From Limnohabitans sp. 15K (GTDB lineage: Bacteria > Pseudomonadota > Gammaproteobacteria > Burkholderiales > Burkholderiaceae_C), in contig NZ_NESM01000001.1 of assembly GCF_002778285.1 (NCBI RefSeq), forward strand, positions 514,529 to 578,528: a stretch of DNA of 64,000 nt, read 5' to 3'. Of this stretch, positions 17,072 through 25,343 are shown piece by piece; within the stretch, counting starts at the first letter, position 1, and the number at the start of each line of letters is the position of its first letter. The notes under the pieces were generated by a model. It searched no databases, was not told where the DNA came from, and saw nothing but the letters and a program-made list of their open reading frames with translations. A program made the position numbers and the translations under genes.

Positions 17072-17944
17072 TCAGGCGATCTTGTCCAGCCCCAGCAAAC
17101 GCACCGCATTGCCCTTCAAGATGCCTGGCATCACCTCGGGTTTGAAGCCTGCGACTTCAAAATCCTTCATCCAGCGCTCGGGCGTGAACAGCGGGTAATC
17201 ACTGCCAAACAAAACGCGGTCTTTCAGCAAGGTGTTGGCGTATTGCACCAACTGCTTGGGAAAATATTTGGGGCTCCAGCCAGACAGGTCAAGCCACACA
17301 TTGGGCTTGTGCGTGGCCACACTCAGCGCCTCGTCTTGCCAAGGAAAACTCGGGTGCGCCATGACGATTTGCATGTCGGGCCAATCGATGGCCACATCAT
17401 CGAGGTGCATGGGGTTGCTGTAGGCCAGTCGCAAACCACCGCCACAACGCATGCCTGAGCCAATGCCGCTGTGCCCGGTGTGAAAGATGGCGGGTAACTT
17501 GTGTTCGTTGATCACGTCGTAAATGGGCCAGGCCATCTTGTCGTAAGGGTGGTAGCCCTGCACCGTGGGGTGAAACTTGAAGCCCTTGATGCCCTCTTCT
17601 TTGATCAATCGCTCGGCTTCGCGCGCGCCCATCTTGCCCTTGTGCGGGTCGATGCTGGCGAACGCGATCATCATGTCGCTGTTGTCACGCGCAGCCTTGG
17701 CGATTTCTTCGTTGGGAATGCGCCTGCGGCCCAACTGCGATTCACTGTCCACCGTGAACATGACCAGGCCGATCTTGCGCTCGCGGTAGTACTGCACGGT
17801 CTCTTCGATGGTCGGGCGGCGGTTGCTGCCAAAGAACTTGTCGGCGGCGCGGTCGTACTCCTCGCCGTAGTTGTCAAACGGATTCCAGCAGCTCACTTCG
17901 GCGTGGGTGTGGATGTCGATGGCAATCAAATCTTCGTGTTTCAT
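17072..17944 (-). CDS. Amidohydrolase, probable hydroxyphenyl-beta-ketoacyl-CoA hydrolase (CouO-like)
   Basis: Metal-dependent hydrolase of 290 residues from amidohydrolase family 2. Metal motifs are IDIHTHAEV at the N-terminus, FHTGHSGIG in the middle, IVMAHPSFPWQDE and the catalytic FGSDYPLFTPERW. In CoA-dependent degradation of p-hydroxycinnamates (RHA1 cou genes) an amidohydrolase of this kind splits the beta-ketoacyl-CoA side chain. This gene is divergent from a crotonase and feruloyl-CoA synthase-like gene, which fits that role. The reaction is inference; other decarboxylase-like members of the family are possible. Confidence 0.75.
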   Translation of the reverse strand: MKHEDLIAIDIHTHAEVSCWNPFDNYGEEYDRAADKFFGSNRRPTIEETVQYYRERKIGLVMFTVDSESQLGRRRIPNEEIAKAARDNSDMMIAFASIDPHKGKMGAREAERLIKEEGIKGFKFHPTVQGYHPYDKMAWPIYDVINEHKLPAIFHTGHSGIGSGMRCGGGLRLAYSNPMHLDDVAIDWPDMQIVMAHPSFPWQDEALSVATHKPNVWLDLSGWSPKYFPKQLVQYANTLLKDRVLFGSDYPLFTPERWMKDFEVAGFKPEVMPGILKGNAVRLLGLDKIA

Positions 17945-18022
17945 GTTTTTCCTTCACGGCAACTATGGGATGAACAATAGCCGATGACGAACGCATCGCC
18001 CGTCACCAGCAGGACGACACTG

Positions 18023-18143
18023 CCCATCGCCCCGAAGGCGGGGCTCCCACAACAAGCTAGACATGCCCCTGTAGGAGCGACGCCCTCGTCGCGATCAAGC
18101 CTCACAGACCATCGCCCAGCATCCAGAGGGCAAGGCTCCCACA
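18023..18143. repeat. REP-like palindrome cluster, degenerate copy 2
   Basis: Part of the 323-bp amidohydrolase/crotonase divergent region. It holds a short dyad GCCCCGAAGGCGGGGCTCCC (from about 18029), then TGTAGGAGCGACGCCC (18070 onward) with TCGTCGCGAT, and a right arm with GCAAGGCTCCCACA (to about 18142). Arms match the REP-like elements at 2.63 and 20.95 kb but less perfectly. The rest of the intergenic region holds the two operator-like palindromes described separately. Confidence 0.6.
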
Positions 18144-18211
18144 AAAAATGGGCCGTAACGGTCCTAGGGGAAAACACCAAGCAGCAAATGGCCATGCGCT
18201 GATCACAATAT

Positions 18212-18228
18212 GGTTATCAATAATAACC
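18212..18228. promoter_or_regulatory. Operator candidate 1 (GGTTAT-N5-ATAACC)
   Basis: GGTTATCAATAATAACC is a perfect inverted repeat with 6-bp arms, 40 bp upstream of the crotonase start in the shared promoter region of the amidohydrolase and crotonase genes. Spacing and AT-rich character suit a MarR dimer; a MarR gene is part of the same cluster at 27.07 kb. Confidence 0.55.
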
Positions 18229-18230
18229 TT

Positions 18231-18248
18231 CTTGACCTCTTGGTCAAG
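18231..18248. promoter_or_regulatory. Operator candidate 2 (CTTGACC-N4-GGTCAAG)
   Basis: CTTGACCTCTTGGTCAAG has perfect 7-bp arms and starts 2 bp after operator candidate 1. It contains a possible -35-like TTGACC. Two different palindromes back to back suggest two regulators or a regulator plus promoter element for the phenylpropanoid operon. Confidence 0.5.
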
Positions 18249-18267
18249 TCTGCTGAAAGCCCAAGCC

Positions 18268-19074
18268 ATGACACACACCAGCCACCCGATCCTCGAACGC
18301 GCAGCCGCCAACGGCGTGGCTTTGGACATGCAAGGGACCGTCGCCGTGGTGCGACTTTGCCGTCCGGCCAAGCGCAACGCCCTGAACGATGCCCTGATCG
18401 AAGCCCTGCGCGATGTGTTTCAGAACCTGCCCCCAGAAGCTTGTGCAGCGGTGATCCACGGTGAAGGCGACCACTTCTGTGCCGGTTTGGATCTGTCCGA
18501 ACTCAAAGAGCGCGATGCCGGAGAAGGAATTCACCATTCGCGCGGCTGGCATGTGGCATTGAACGCGGTCGAGCAAGGCCGCGTGCCTGTGGTGGCAGCG
18601 CTCCACGGCGCTGTGGTGGGCGGTGGACTGGAGCTGGCCAGTGCCAGCCACATCCGCGTCGCCGACGAGAGCACTTTTTACGCGCTCCCCGAAGGCACAC
18701 GCGGCATCTTCGTGGGTGGCGGTGGCTCAGTGCGTGTGCCCAAGTTGATTGGCGCAGCCCGCATGACCGACATGATGCTCACGGGCCGTGTGTACAACGC
18801 ACAAGACGGTGAGCGCGTGGGTTTGGCGCAATACCTCGTTCCCACGGGTACTGCATTGGCCAAGGCCATCGAGTTGGCCACCCGCATTGCCACCAACGCG
18901 CCCCTGACCAACTTTGCCCTGACGCACGCCCTGCCCCGCATCGCAGAGCAACCCGCTGACCACGGCTTGTTCACCGAAGCATTGATGGCTTCGATTGCCC
19001 AATCCGCCCCAGAAGCCAAAGCCCGCGTGCGTGCCTTTCTAGAAGGCAAGGCCGCCAAGGTACAAAAAAGCTGA
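18268..19074 (+). CDS. Enoyl-CoA hydratase/isomerase family protein (probable hydroxycinnamoyl-CoA hydratase)
   Basis: Crotonase-fold enzyme of 268 residues. The oxyanion-hole motifs are HFCAGLDLSELKE and HGAVVGGGLELASASHIRVA; a catalytic acidic region follows in FYALPEGTRGIFVGGGGS. Start ATG 18268 (MTHTSHPILERA) was chosen because the upstream extension runs through the promoter palindromes. It is 13 bp upstream of the CoA ligase gene. It does not show the WQWKLLRMY/GGGF pattern of feruloyl-CoA hydratase-lyase (Ech), so ordinary hydration in a beta-oxidative route is preferred. Confidence 0.8.
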   Translation: MTHTSHPILERAAANGVALDMQGTVAVVRLCRPAKRNALNDALIEALRDVFQNLPPEACAAVIHGEGDHFCAGLDLSELKERDAGEGIHHSRGWHVALNAVEQGRVPVVAALHGAVVGGGLELASASHIRVADESTFYALPEGTRGIFVGGGGSVRVPKLIGAARMTDMMLTGRVYNAQDGERVGLAQYLVPTGTALAKAIELATRIATNAPLTNFALTHALPRIAEQPADHGLFTEALMASIAQSAPEAKARVRAFLEGKAAKVQKS

Positions 19075-19087
19075 ATCGGACAAGCCC

Positions 19088-20938
19088 ATGAACGCCCCTC
19101 AATTTCGCCCACTCAAATTCGGCGTGACCCGCGTCACGCTGCAAGATGGCGCGCCCGGCACCCAGTACCTCAAGGCAGATCAAGAGCTGCAAGCCTTTCC
19201 GGACCGCCTGACCGACCGCCTGCAGCACTGGGCACAGACCAAACCCAGCCAAACTTTCATGGCTCGGCGCTTGAAAAATACCGACGGCACGCTGGGTGAC
19301 TGGAAACACATCACCTACGACCAGGCCTGGAAAACAGCGCGCAGCATTGCACAAAGCCTGATCAACCGAGGTCTCAACGCCGAGCGTCCTGTGGTGATCC
19401 TGAGCGAAAACAGCTTGGAGCATGCCCTGCTGGCTTTAGGATGCCTGGTGGCTGGCGTGCCTTATGTGCCCACTTCGCCGCCCTACTCCCTGGTCAGTGT
19501 GGACTACGACAAGCTCAAGCATGTGCTGAGCACGGTCACGCCCGGCTTGGTGTTTGCATCCGACGCGCGTTACGCCAAAGCCATCGCCGCAACGGTGGCC
19601 GACGATATGGAAGTCGTCATGGTCGAAGGCGAGGTGCCTGGCCGCACCGCCACAGCTTTTGACAGCCTGTGCGCCACCACCGCGACAACTGCCGTGGATG
19701 CCGCCATGGCTGCTACCGGGCCCGACACCATCGCCAAGTTTTTGTTCACCAGCGGCTCGACCAAGATGCCCAAGGCGGTGATCAATACCAACCGCCTGTG
19801 GTGCGCTAACCAGCAACAAATGGCCCAATCCATGCCCGTTTTGGCAGAGCAAGAATTGGTGCTGGTGGACTGGCTGCCCTGGAACCACACCTTCGGCGGC
19901 AACCACAACTTTGGCATGACCGTGTTCCACGGCGGCACGCTTTACATCGACGACGGCAAGCCCACGCCGGCGTTGATGCACGAGACCCTGCGCAACCTGC
20001 GCGAAATCGCCCCCACTGTTTATTTCAACGTGCCCACGGGTTTTGAAGCGATTGCGAACGCCATGCAAACCGACGACCAGCTGCGCAAAACGCTGCTCTC
20101 GCGGGTTCAAATGTTCTTCTACGCCGGTGCCGCTTTGGCGCAACCCATCTGGGACAGCCTTTACGCATCGCAAGAACGCGAAGTGGGCGAGCGCATCGTC
20201 ATGGGCACAGGTCTTGGGATGACCGAGTCCGGGCCGTTTGGCATCTTTGTCACCAACCCCTTTGTGCAAGCGGGCGACTTGGGCGTGCCCACACCCGGCC
20301 TGGAACTCAAGCTGGTGGACATGCAAGGCAAGACGGAGGTGCGTTACCGCGGCCCCAACATCACCCCCGGCTACTGGCGCAACGCCGAAGAGACCGCTGA
20401 CTCGTTTGACGAAGAGGGATTCTTCAAAACCGGCGACGCGGTGAAATGGATCGACGAAACCGATGTGCATTTAGGCCTGAAATTTGACGGTCGCATTGCC
20501 GAAGACTTCAAACTGGCCACGGGCACCTTTGTCAGCGTGGGTCCGTTGCGCGGCAAGATCATCGCAGCCGGCGCGCCTTACATCCAGGACGCGGTGCTGA
20601 CCGGCATCAACTTGAAAGAAGTCGGCGCCATGATCTTCCCGACACCGGCTGTGCGCGCTTTGAGTGGCTTGGCGGCTGACGCCCCCATGTCGGATGTGCT
20701 GGCCTCAGCCCCTGTGCTGGCCAAGTTCCAGGACATCGTGAACACCTTGGCCCAAACCGCTACCGGCAGCGCCAACCGCATTGCCAGGCTGTGCCTTTTG
20801 AGCGAACCACCCACCATCGACAAGGGTGAGATCACCGACAAGGGCTCGATCAACCAACGCTCAGTGCTCACGCACCGGGCGAGGACCGTGGCGGCTCTGC
20901 ACGAAGGCACATTGCCACACATCGTCCAACCACAATGA
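19088..20938 (+). CDS. fcs: Feruloyl-CoA synthase-like AMP-forming CoA ligase
   Basis: Adenylate-forming ligase of 616 residues that activates a hydroxycinnamic acid (ferulate, p-coumarate or caffeate) to its CoA thioester. Motifs in order: FLFTSGSTKMPKAVI (ATP-binding), DWLPWNHTFGGNHNFGMTVF with GGTLYIDDGKP, which is characteristic of Fcs-type proteins, MGTGLGMTESGP, FFKTGDAVKW and C-terminal ITDKGSINQR carrying the catalytic Lys. Length agrees with Fcs of pseudomonads. It follows the crotonase closely and is separated from the thiolase gene by a REP-like palindrome. Substrate class is well supported; exact preference is not. Confidence 0.88.
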   Translation: MNAPQFRPLKFGVTRVTLQDGAPGTQYLKADQELQAFPDRLTDRLQHWAQTKPSQTFMARRLKNTDGTLGDWKHITYDQAWKTARSIAQSLINRGLNAERPVVILSENSLEHALLALGCLVAGVPYVPTSPPYSLVSVDYDKLKHVLSTVTPGLVFASDARYAKAIAATVADDMEVVMVEGEVPGRTATAFDSLCATTATTAVDAAMAATGPDTIAKFLFTSGSTKMPKAVINTNRLWCANQQQMAQSMPVLAEQELVLVDWLPWNHTFGGNHNFGMTVFHGGTLYIDDGKPTPALMHETLRNLREIAPTVYFNVPTGFEAIANAMQTDDQLRKTLLSRVQMFFYAGAALAQPIWDSLYASQEREVGERIVMGTGLGMTESGPFGIFVTNPFVQAGDLGVPTPGLELKLVDMQGKTEVRYRGPNITPGYWRNAEETADSFDEEGFFKTGDAVKWIDETDVHLGLKFDGRIAEDFKLATGTFVSVGPLRGKIIAAGAPYIQDAVLTGINLKEVGAMIFPTPAVRALSGLAADAPMSDVLASAPVLAKFQDIVNTLAQTATGSANRIARLCLLSEPPTIDKGEITDKGSINQRSVLTHRARTVAALHEGTLPHIVQPQ

Positions 20939-20944
20939 TTCCCC

Positions 20945-21012
20945 TGTAGGAGCGACGCCCCCGTCGCGATGGATCAAGCAGCCCCTTTTCGCGACGAGGG
21001 CGTCGCTCCTAC
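20945..21012. repeat. REP-like palindromic repeat, copy 3
   Basis: A 68-bp inverted repeat from TGTAGGAGCGACGCCC to GGGCGTCGCTCCTA, 6 bp after the fcs stop and just ahead of the thiolase start. It is the most symmetrical of the three copies. It probably forms a hairpin in the operon mRNA. Confidence 0.8.
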
Positions 21013-21030
21013 CAAAACGAAAGAAAAAAC

Positions 21031-22281
21031 ATGGCCTCCAAAGGATTTTTCAACGCGTTTGCCGATGTGTGGATGCACGAAGGCGTGCGCACGCCCATGG
21101 TCGATTACTGCGGCGCACTGGGTCACATCTCGCCCACAGACCTGGGGATCAAGGCCGCCCGCGAGGCCCTCAAGCGCGCAGGCATCGCCCCGACCGAGAT
21201 CGGCTCGGTCATCACCGGCAACATGGCCCCTGGCGACTTCGACCAATTCTTTTTGCCCCGCCACATTGGCCTGTATGCCGGTGTGCCGCAAGAAGTGCCC
21301 GCCATCATGACCCAGCGCATTTGCGGCACAGGCTTTGAGCTGTTCCGCCAAGCGGGTGAGCAGATCGAAGCCGGCGTGTGCGACGCCGCACTGGTGGTCG
21401 GCACCGAGAGCATGACGCGCAACCCGATTGCCGCCTTTGACCACCGCACCGGCTTCAAGCTGGGCGCACCCGTGGGTTTCAAGGACTACATGTGGGAAGC
21501 GCTGAAAGACCCGGCGGCGGGCATCAACATGATCCAGACGGCCGAGAACCTGGCCAAGAAATACAACATCACCCGCGAAGAGGTGGACCAGTTCGCTTCC
21601 GACTCGTTTGCCAAGGCCGTGGCCGCGCAGCTAGCCGGCTTCCATGCAGGCGAGATCGTGCCTGTGGTCACTGAAAAGTTTGAACTCGAAGGCTACAAAG
21701 CCCGTGGCATCAAGCTGCAAGGCAAAGTGATCGAGGTCAGCACCGACACCCACCCCCGCATCTCACCGCCCGAAGTGCTGGCCAAGCTCAAGTCCGTCTA
21801 CGAAGGCGGCGTGCAAACCGGTGGCAACAGCTCGGCCCTGGTCGATGCGGCTGCGGCGTGCGTGGTCACCTCAGGCGCTTATGCCAAAGCGCAGGGCAAA
21901 AAGCCGCTGGCCCGCGTGGTCGCTGCAGCGGCCGTGGGCGTGCCGCCCGAGATCATGGGCATTGGCCCTGCGCCGGCCATCCGCCTGCTGCTCGAGCGCA
22001 CAGGCCTCAAGCTGTCCGACATTGACCGCTTCGAAATCAACGAAGCCCAGGGCGCACAAACCTTGGCCGTGGCTCGCGAACTGGGCCTGGACTTGTCAAA
22101 GCTCAATGTCAACGGTGGCGCGATCGCTCTGGGCCACCCGCTGGCCGCGACTGGCGTTCGGCTGACCATCACCCTGGCACGCGAATTGAAGCGCAGCGGC
22201 TTGCGCTATGGCATCTCCAGCGCCTGCGTGGGTGGCGGTCAAGGCATTGCGCTGCTGATCGAAAACCCCGAAGCGGTCTAA
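21031..22281 (+). CDS. Thiolase family protein (acetyl-CoA acyltransferase)
   Basis: Thiolase of 416 residues expected to cleave a 3-oxoacyl-CoA with CoA to release acetyl-CoA. The nucleophilic Cys is in QRICGTGFELFRQAGE, the catalytic His in GGAIALGHPLAATG and the second Cys in SSACVGGGQGIAL. The motif usually read NEAFA is NEAQGAQ here, a substitution near the active site. In the cluster it would convert 3-oxo-3-aryl-propionyl-CoA to aroyl-CoA. The amidohydrolase at 17.07 kb could do the same carbon-carbon cleavage hydrolytically, so the roles of the two need testing. Confidence 0.87.
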   Translation: MASKGFFNAFADVWMHEGVRTPMVDYCGALGHISPTDLGIKAAREALKRAGIAPTEIGSVITGNMAPGDFDQFFLPRHIGLYAGVPQEVPAIMTQRICGTGFELFRQAGEQIEAGVCDAALVVGTESMTRNPIAAFDHRTGFKLGAPVGFKDYMWEALKDPAAGINMIQTAENLAKKYNITREEVDQFASDSFAKAVAAQLAGFHAGEIVPVVTEKFELEGYKARGIKLQGKVIEVSTDTHPRISPPEVLAKLKSVYEGGVQTGGNSSALVDAAAACVVTSGAYAKAQGKKPLARVVAAAAVGVPPEIMGIGPAPAIRLLLERTGLKLSDIDRFEINEAQGAQTLAVARELGLDLSKLNVNGGAIALGHPLAATGVRLTITLARELKRSGLRYGISSACVGGGQGIALLIENPEAV

Positions 22282-22311
22282 ACCTCTCCACCACCATTTG
22301 AAAGACACACC

Positions 22312-23076
22312 ATGAACATCCAAGGACAAGCCGCATTGGTCACCGGCGGAGGCTCCGGCCTCGGTGAAGCCACCGCCCGTGAACTCGCCCGTCTGGGCGC
22401 AAAAGTCGCCGTGCTCGACCTCAACATGGAGAACGCTGAGCGCGTGGCCAAAGACATCGGTGGTGTTGCGGTGCATTGCAACGTGTCGGACCCGGACAGC
22501 ATGGCACAGGCCATTGAAACTGCCGCCGCAGCCCATGGCCCAGCCCGTATCCTGATGCAGATCGCAGGCATCGGCACCGCCAAGCGCGTGGTGGGCAAAG
22601 ACGGCAATGCCGCACCCTTGGAAGAGTTCGCCAAGGTGATCAACGTCAACCTGATCGGCACCTACAACGCGGCGCGCCTCTTTGCAGCCGCTTGTGCCAA
22701 GCTGGACCCGATGGAGGACAACGCCCGTGGCGTCATGGTCTTCACCGCCTCGGTCGCGGCCTTTGACGGCCAAGTGGGCCAGCAGGCCTACAGCGCCTCC
22801 AAAGCCGGCGTGGTCGGCATGACCCTGCCCATGGCCCGCGACTTGGCACAACACGGCATCCGCGTGTGCACCATCGCGCCCGGTCTGTTCTCGACGCCCT
22901 TGCTCAAGGGATTGCCCGAGCCCGTGCAGCAATCACTGGCCGCCAGCATCCCTTTCCCGGCCCGTCTGGGCAAACCCAGCGAATTTGCCGAATTGGCTTG
23001 CCACATTGTCAACAACGACCACCTGAACGGCGAAGTCATTCGCTTGGACGGCGCGCTGCGCATGGCCCCCCGTTAA
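22312..23076 (+). CDS. Short-chain dehydrogenase, 3-hydroxyacyl-CoA dehydrogenase type II-like
   Basis: NAD-dependent SDR of 254 residues. TGGGSGLG (11-18) binds the dinucleotide, Asp36 at the end of strand 2 favours NAD, and Ser147, Tyr160 and Lys164 (YSASK) form the catalytic set. The insertion with KRVVGKDGNAAPLEEFAKVI and VAAFDGQVGQQAYSASKAG resembles the 17-beta-HSD10/HadH2 group, which oxidises 3-hydroxyacyl-CoA. It would act between the crotonase and the thiolase or amidohydrolase. It is 30 bp downstream of the thiolase gene. Confidence 0.85.
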   Translation: MNIQGQAALVTGGGSGLGEATARELARLGAKVAVLDLNMENAERVAKDIGGVAVHCNVSDPDSMAQAIETAAAAHGPARILMQIAGIGTAKRVVGKDGNAAPLEEFAKVINVNLIGTYNAARLFAAACAKLDPMEDNARGVMVFTASVAAFDGQVGQQAYSASKAGVVGMTLPMARDLAQHGIRVCTIAPGLFSTPLLKGLPEPVQQSLAASIPFPARLGKPSEFAELACHIVNNDHLNGEVIRLDGALRMAPR

Positions 23077-23085
23077 GAGATCCCC

Positions 23086-23505
23086 ATGAGCAAAACCGTT
23101 GTCTACGAAGTGCAAGTGATGTTTGGTGACTGCGATCCAGCAGGCATCGTTTTTTTCCCCAACTTCTCCAAATGGATGGACGCCTCGTCACTGAACTTCT
23201 TTGTGAAGTGTGGCGTTTTGCCTTGGCGCGAGCTGGTCAAGACGCGCGGCATCATCGGCACCCCCCTGCTGGAGATCAACACGAAATTCATCCGCCCCGC
23301 TACTTATGGCGAAACACTCCAAGTACACACCAGTGTTCAAGAGTGGCGCGACAAAGTGTTTGTGCACAAGCATGTGGTGATGCGTGGTGACACTGTGTTG
23401 TGTGAAGGCACCGAAGTGCGCGCCTTTTGCATCAAGCACCCCGAAGACCCAGACCGCATCAAGGCCATCCCGGTGCCTGAAGACATCCAAGCCTTGTGCA
23501 GCTGA
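23086..23505 (+). CDS. Acyl-CoA thioesterase, 4-hydroxybenzoyl-CoA thioesterase type
   Basis: Hot-dog-fold thioesterase of 139 residues. The segment FGDCDPAGIVFFPNFSKWMD holds the catalytic Asp in the pattern DxDPAGIVFF known from the 4-hydroxybenzoyl-CoA thioesterase of the Pseudomonas CBS3 type. It starts 9 bp after the SDR stop. Its place suggests release of 4-hydroxybenzoate or vanillate from the aroyl-CoA made by beta-oxidation. This is a key piece of evidence that the cluster uses CoA thioesters down to the aroyl stage. Confidence 0.88.
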   Translation: MSKTVVYEVQVMFGDCDPAGIVFFPNFSKWMDASSLNFFVKCGVLPWRELVKTRGIIGTPLLEINTKFIRPATYGETLQVHTSVQEWRDKVFVHKHVVMRGDTVLCEGTEVRAFCIKHPEDPDRIKAIPVPEDIQALCS

Positions 23506-23521
23506 AACAAGGATCTGAGCC

Positions 23522-24205
23522 ATGTACTACGAACCCGGCGTCACACCCCACGGCTTGCCGCACGACCCGTTCAAGTCTTGCGTGATCCCACGCCCGATCG
23601 GCTGGATCTCGACCGTGGATGCACAAGGTCGCCACAACCTGGCGCCCTACAGCCAGTTCCAGAACGTGACCTTTGATCCCCCGATTATCATGTTCAGCGC
23701 CAACCAGACCACCCAGGGCGAGCGCAAGGACTCGGTGCGCAATGCCGAACAAACCGGCGAGTTCGTGTGGAACATGGCCACTTATGCCTTGCGCGATGCG
23801 GTCAACATCTCGGCCGAAGAAGTGCCCCATGGTGTGGACGAATTCGAACGTGCAGGACTCGAGAAGTTGCCCAGCCGCCTGGTCAAGCCCATGCGGGTCA
23901 AGGGCTCGCCCATCCAGTTCGAGTGTGTGTACCTGAACAGCCTGCGCTTTCCCGGCAAGCCGCCCATGGGCACCGCCGATGTGGTGTTTGGCCGCGTGGT
24001 CGCCATCCATATCGACGATGAAATCATCAATGGCCAAGGCCTGATCGATGTGCTCAAGATCCAGCCGCTCGCGCGCATGGGTTACTACGACTACACCTTT
24101 GTCGACAACCAATTCCAAATGGTCATCCCCGGTAACAGCAAAGCATTGCTCGCCGGGCTGGAAGGCTCGGCCGATAAAGCGGCCCAATCATCATCTGGCC
24201 ACTGA
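23522..24205 (+). CDS. Flavin reductase-like / FMN-binding family protein
   Basis: Split-barrel flavoprotein of 227 residues with the flavin_reduct domain pattern SCVIPRPIGWISTVDAQGRH then NLAPYSQFQNVTFDPPIIMF. Such proteins either supply reduced FMN to monooxygenases or act as hydrolase-like or oxidase-like accessory proteins. Start ATG 23522 is preceded by an AAGGA-like site (AACAAGGATCTGAGCC). It belongs to the same operon. A partner oxygenase is not seen next to it, so the role is open. Confidence 0.75.
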   Translation: MYYEPGVTPHGLPHDPFKSCVIPRPIGWISTVDAQGRHNLAPYSQFQNVTFDPPIIMFSANQTTQGERKDSVRNAEQTGEFVWNMATYALRDAVNISAEEVPHGVDEFERAGLEKLPSRLVKPMRVKGSPIQFECVYLNSLRFPGKPPMGTADVVFGRVVAIHIDDEIINGQGLIDVLKIQPLARMGYYDYTFVDNQFQMVIPGNSKALLAGLEGSADKAAQSSSGH

Positions 24206-24270
24206 AACGCACCCCATACCTTCACCCATTTTTTCAAACCGTTTTCAACCACACCTAAGAGGAGACAAGC

Positions 24271-25272
24271 ATGAGCAACCGTCGTGAATTCATTCAATCC
24301 ACCATCGGTGCAGCCGTTTTGGGTAGCACCGCGTTCCAGCAAGCCTGGGCACAAAGTGGCCTGCCCATCGAGCAAGTCAAAGTGCTCTATGGCTTTCCAC
24401 CCGGCAGCTCGGGCGACATCTGCGCACGCCGCGTGGCCGAAAAATTTGGCGGCACCCCTTACAGCAAGAACGCGGGCATCATCGACAGCCGCCCAGGTGC
24501 GGGTGGCCAGATTGCTTTGAATCTGCTGAAAAGCGCACCGGCCGACGGCTCGGTGTTGGCCATGACCCCGTTCTCGGCCATCTCCTTGTATCCCCACATC
24601 TTTAAAAACCTGCAGTACAAGCCCTTTGAAGACTTCATTCCAGTGGGCACAGCGTCGATGATTCACCACGGTTTCGCCGTGGGCCCCATGGTGCCTGCCA
24701 GCGTCAAAAACGTGAAAGACTTCATCGTTTGGGCCAAAGCCAACCCCGCACAAGCCAGCTACGGCTCGCCCGCTGCAGGTTCTACACCACACTTCATCGG
24801 CGCTTTGCTCGGCCTGAACCAGAACTTCGAATTCAAACATGTGCCTTACCGTGGTTCGGTGCCCGGCGTAACCGATGTGGTGGGCGGGCAGATCGCCAGC
24901 ATGTTCACTCCGCACGGCGACTTCATTGCCAACCACAAGGCGGGCAAGATGCGCATCATCGCCACATCCGGCAAAACCCGTTCGCCTTTTGTGCCCGATG
25001 TGGCCACTTTCGCTGAACAAGGTTTCCCAGAGTTGACCGTGGAAGAATGGTTCGGCTTTTACGCCCCGGCCAAAACCCCGGCCAACGTGGTGCAAGCGGC
25101 CAATGCGGCCATCAGCGCCGCCCTCAAAGACAAAGGCGTGCAAGACGCCTTGACCGTGGTCGGCTTGATTCCTTTTGGTGGTACCGCGGCTGACCAGCTC
25201 AAGAGCTCGCAAGTGGAACTCGAGCGCTGGGGTCCCCTGATCAAGCGCATTGGTTTCAGCGTCGATTCCTGA
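24271..25272 (+). CDS. Bug/TctC-family periplasmic binding protein
   Basis: Extracytoplasmic solute receptor of 333 residues for tripartite tricarboxylate-type uptake. The export signal has an RR pair (MSNRREFIQSTIGAAVLGST) and cleavage near AWA-Q. Family segments are VKVLYGFPPGSSGDICARRV, SRPGAGGQIALNLL and HVPYRGSVPGVTDVVGGQI. The start has GAGGAG upstream. No TctA/TctB membrane genes are nearby, usual for Bug proteins. It probably binds a hydroxycinnamate or related aromatic acid. Confidence 0.85.
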   Translation: MSNRREFIQSTIGAAVLGSTAFQQAWAQSGLPIEQVKVLYGFPPGSSGDICARRVAEKFGGTPYSKNAGIIDSRPGAGGQIALNLLKSAPADGSVLAMTPFSAISLYPHIFKNLQYKPFEDFIPVGTASMIHHGFAVGPMVPASVKNVKDFIVWAKANPAQASYGSPAAGSTPHFIGALLGLNQNFEFKHVPYRGSVPGVTDVVGGQIASMFTPHGDFIANHKAGKMRIIATSGKTRSPFVPDVATFAEQGFPELTVEEWFGFYAPAKTPANVVQAANAAISAALKDKGVQDALTVVGLIPFGGTAADQLKSSQVELERWGPLIKRIGFSVDS

Positions 25273-25293
25273 TCTGCTGACCCGCTGATCCCC

Positions 25294-25329
25294 TCCGGAG
25301 CACCTGACGGTCCTCCGGATTTATTTATT
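25294..25329 (+). terminator. Terminator-like hairpin between the Bug and acyl-CoA dehydrogenase genes
   Basis: TCCGGAG, a 12-nt loop and CTCCGGA are followed by TTTATTTATT. This suggests at least partial termination after the Bug gene, splitting the cluster into an upper and lower transcription unit. Confidence 0.5.
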
Positions 25330-25343
25330 GAGCCCCAAATCCC

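Noticed and set aside
18148..18267. A 40-residue N-terminal extension of the crotonase
   Set aside because: It would translate through the REP-like and operator palindromes and has no family similarity.
18268..19074. Feruloyl-CoA hydratase-lyase (Ech) identity for the crotonase
   Set aside because: The segment pattern of Ech is not seen, and no vanillin dehydrogenase lies nearby; the aroyl-CoA thioesterase favours beta-oxidation.
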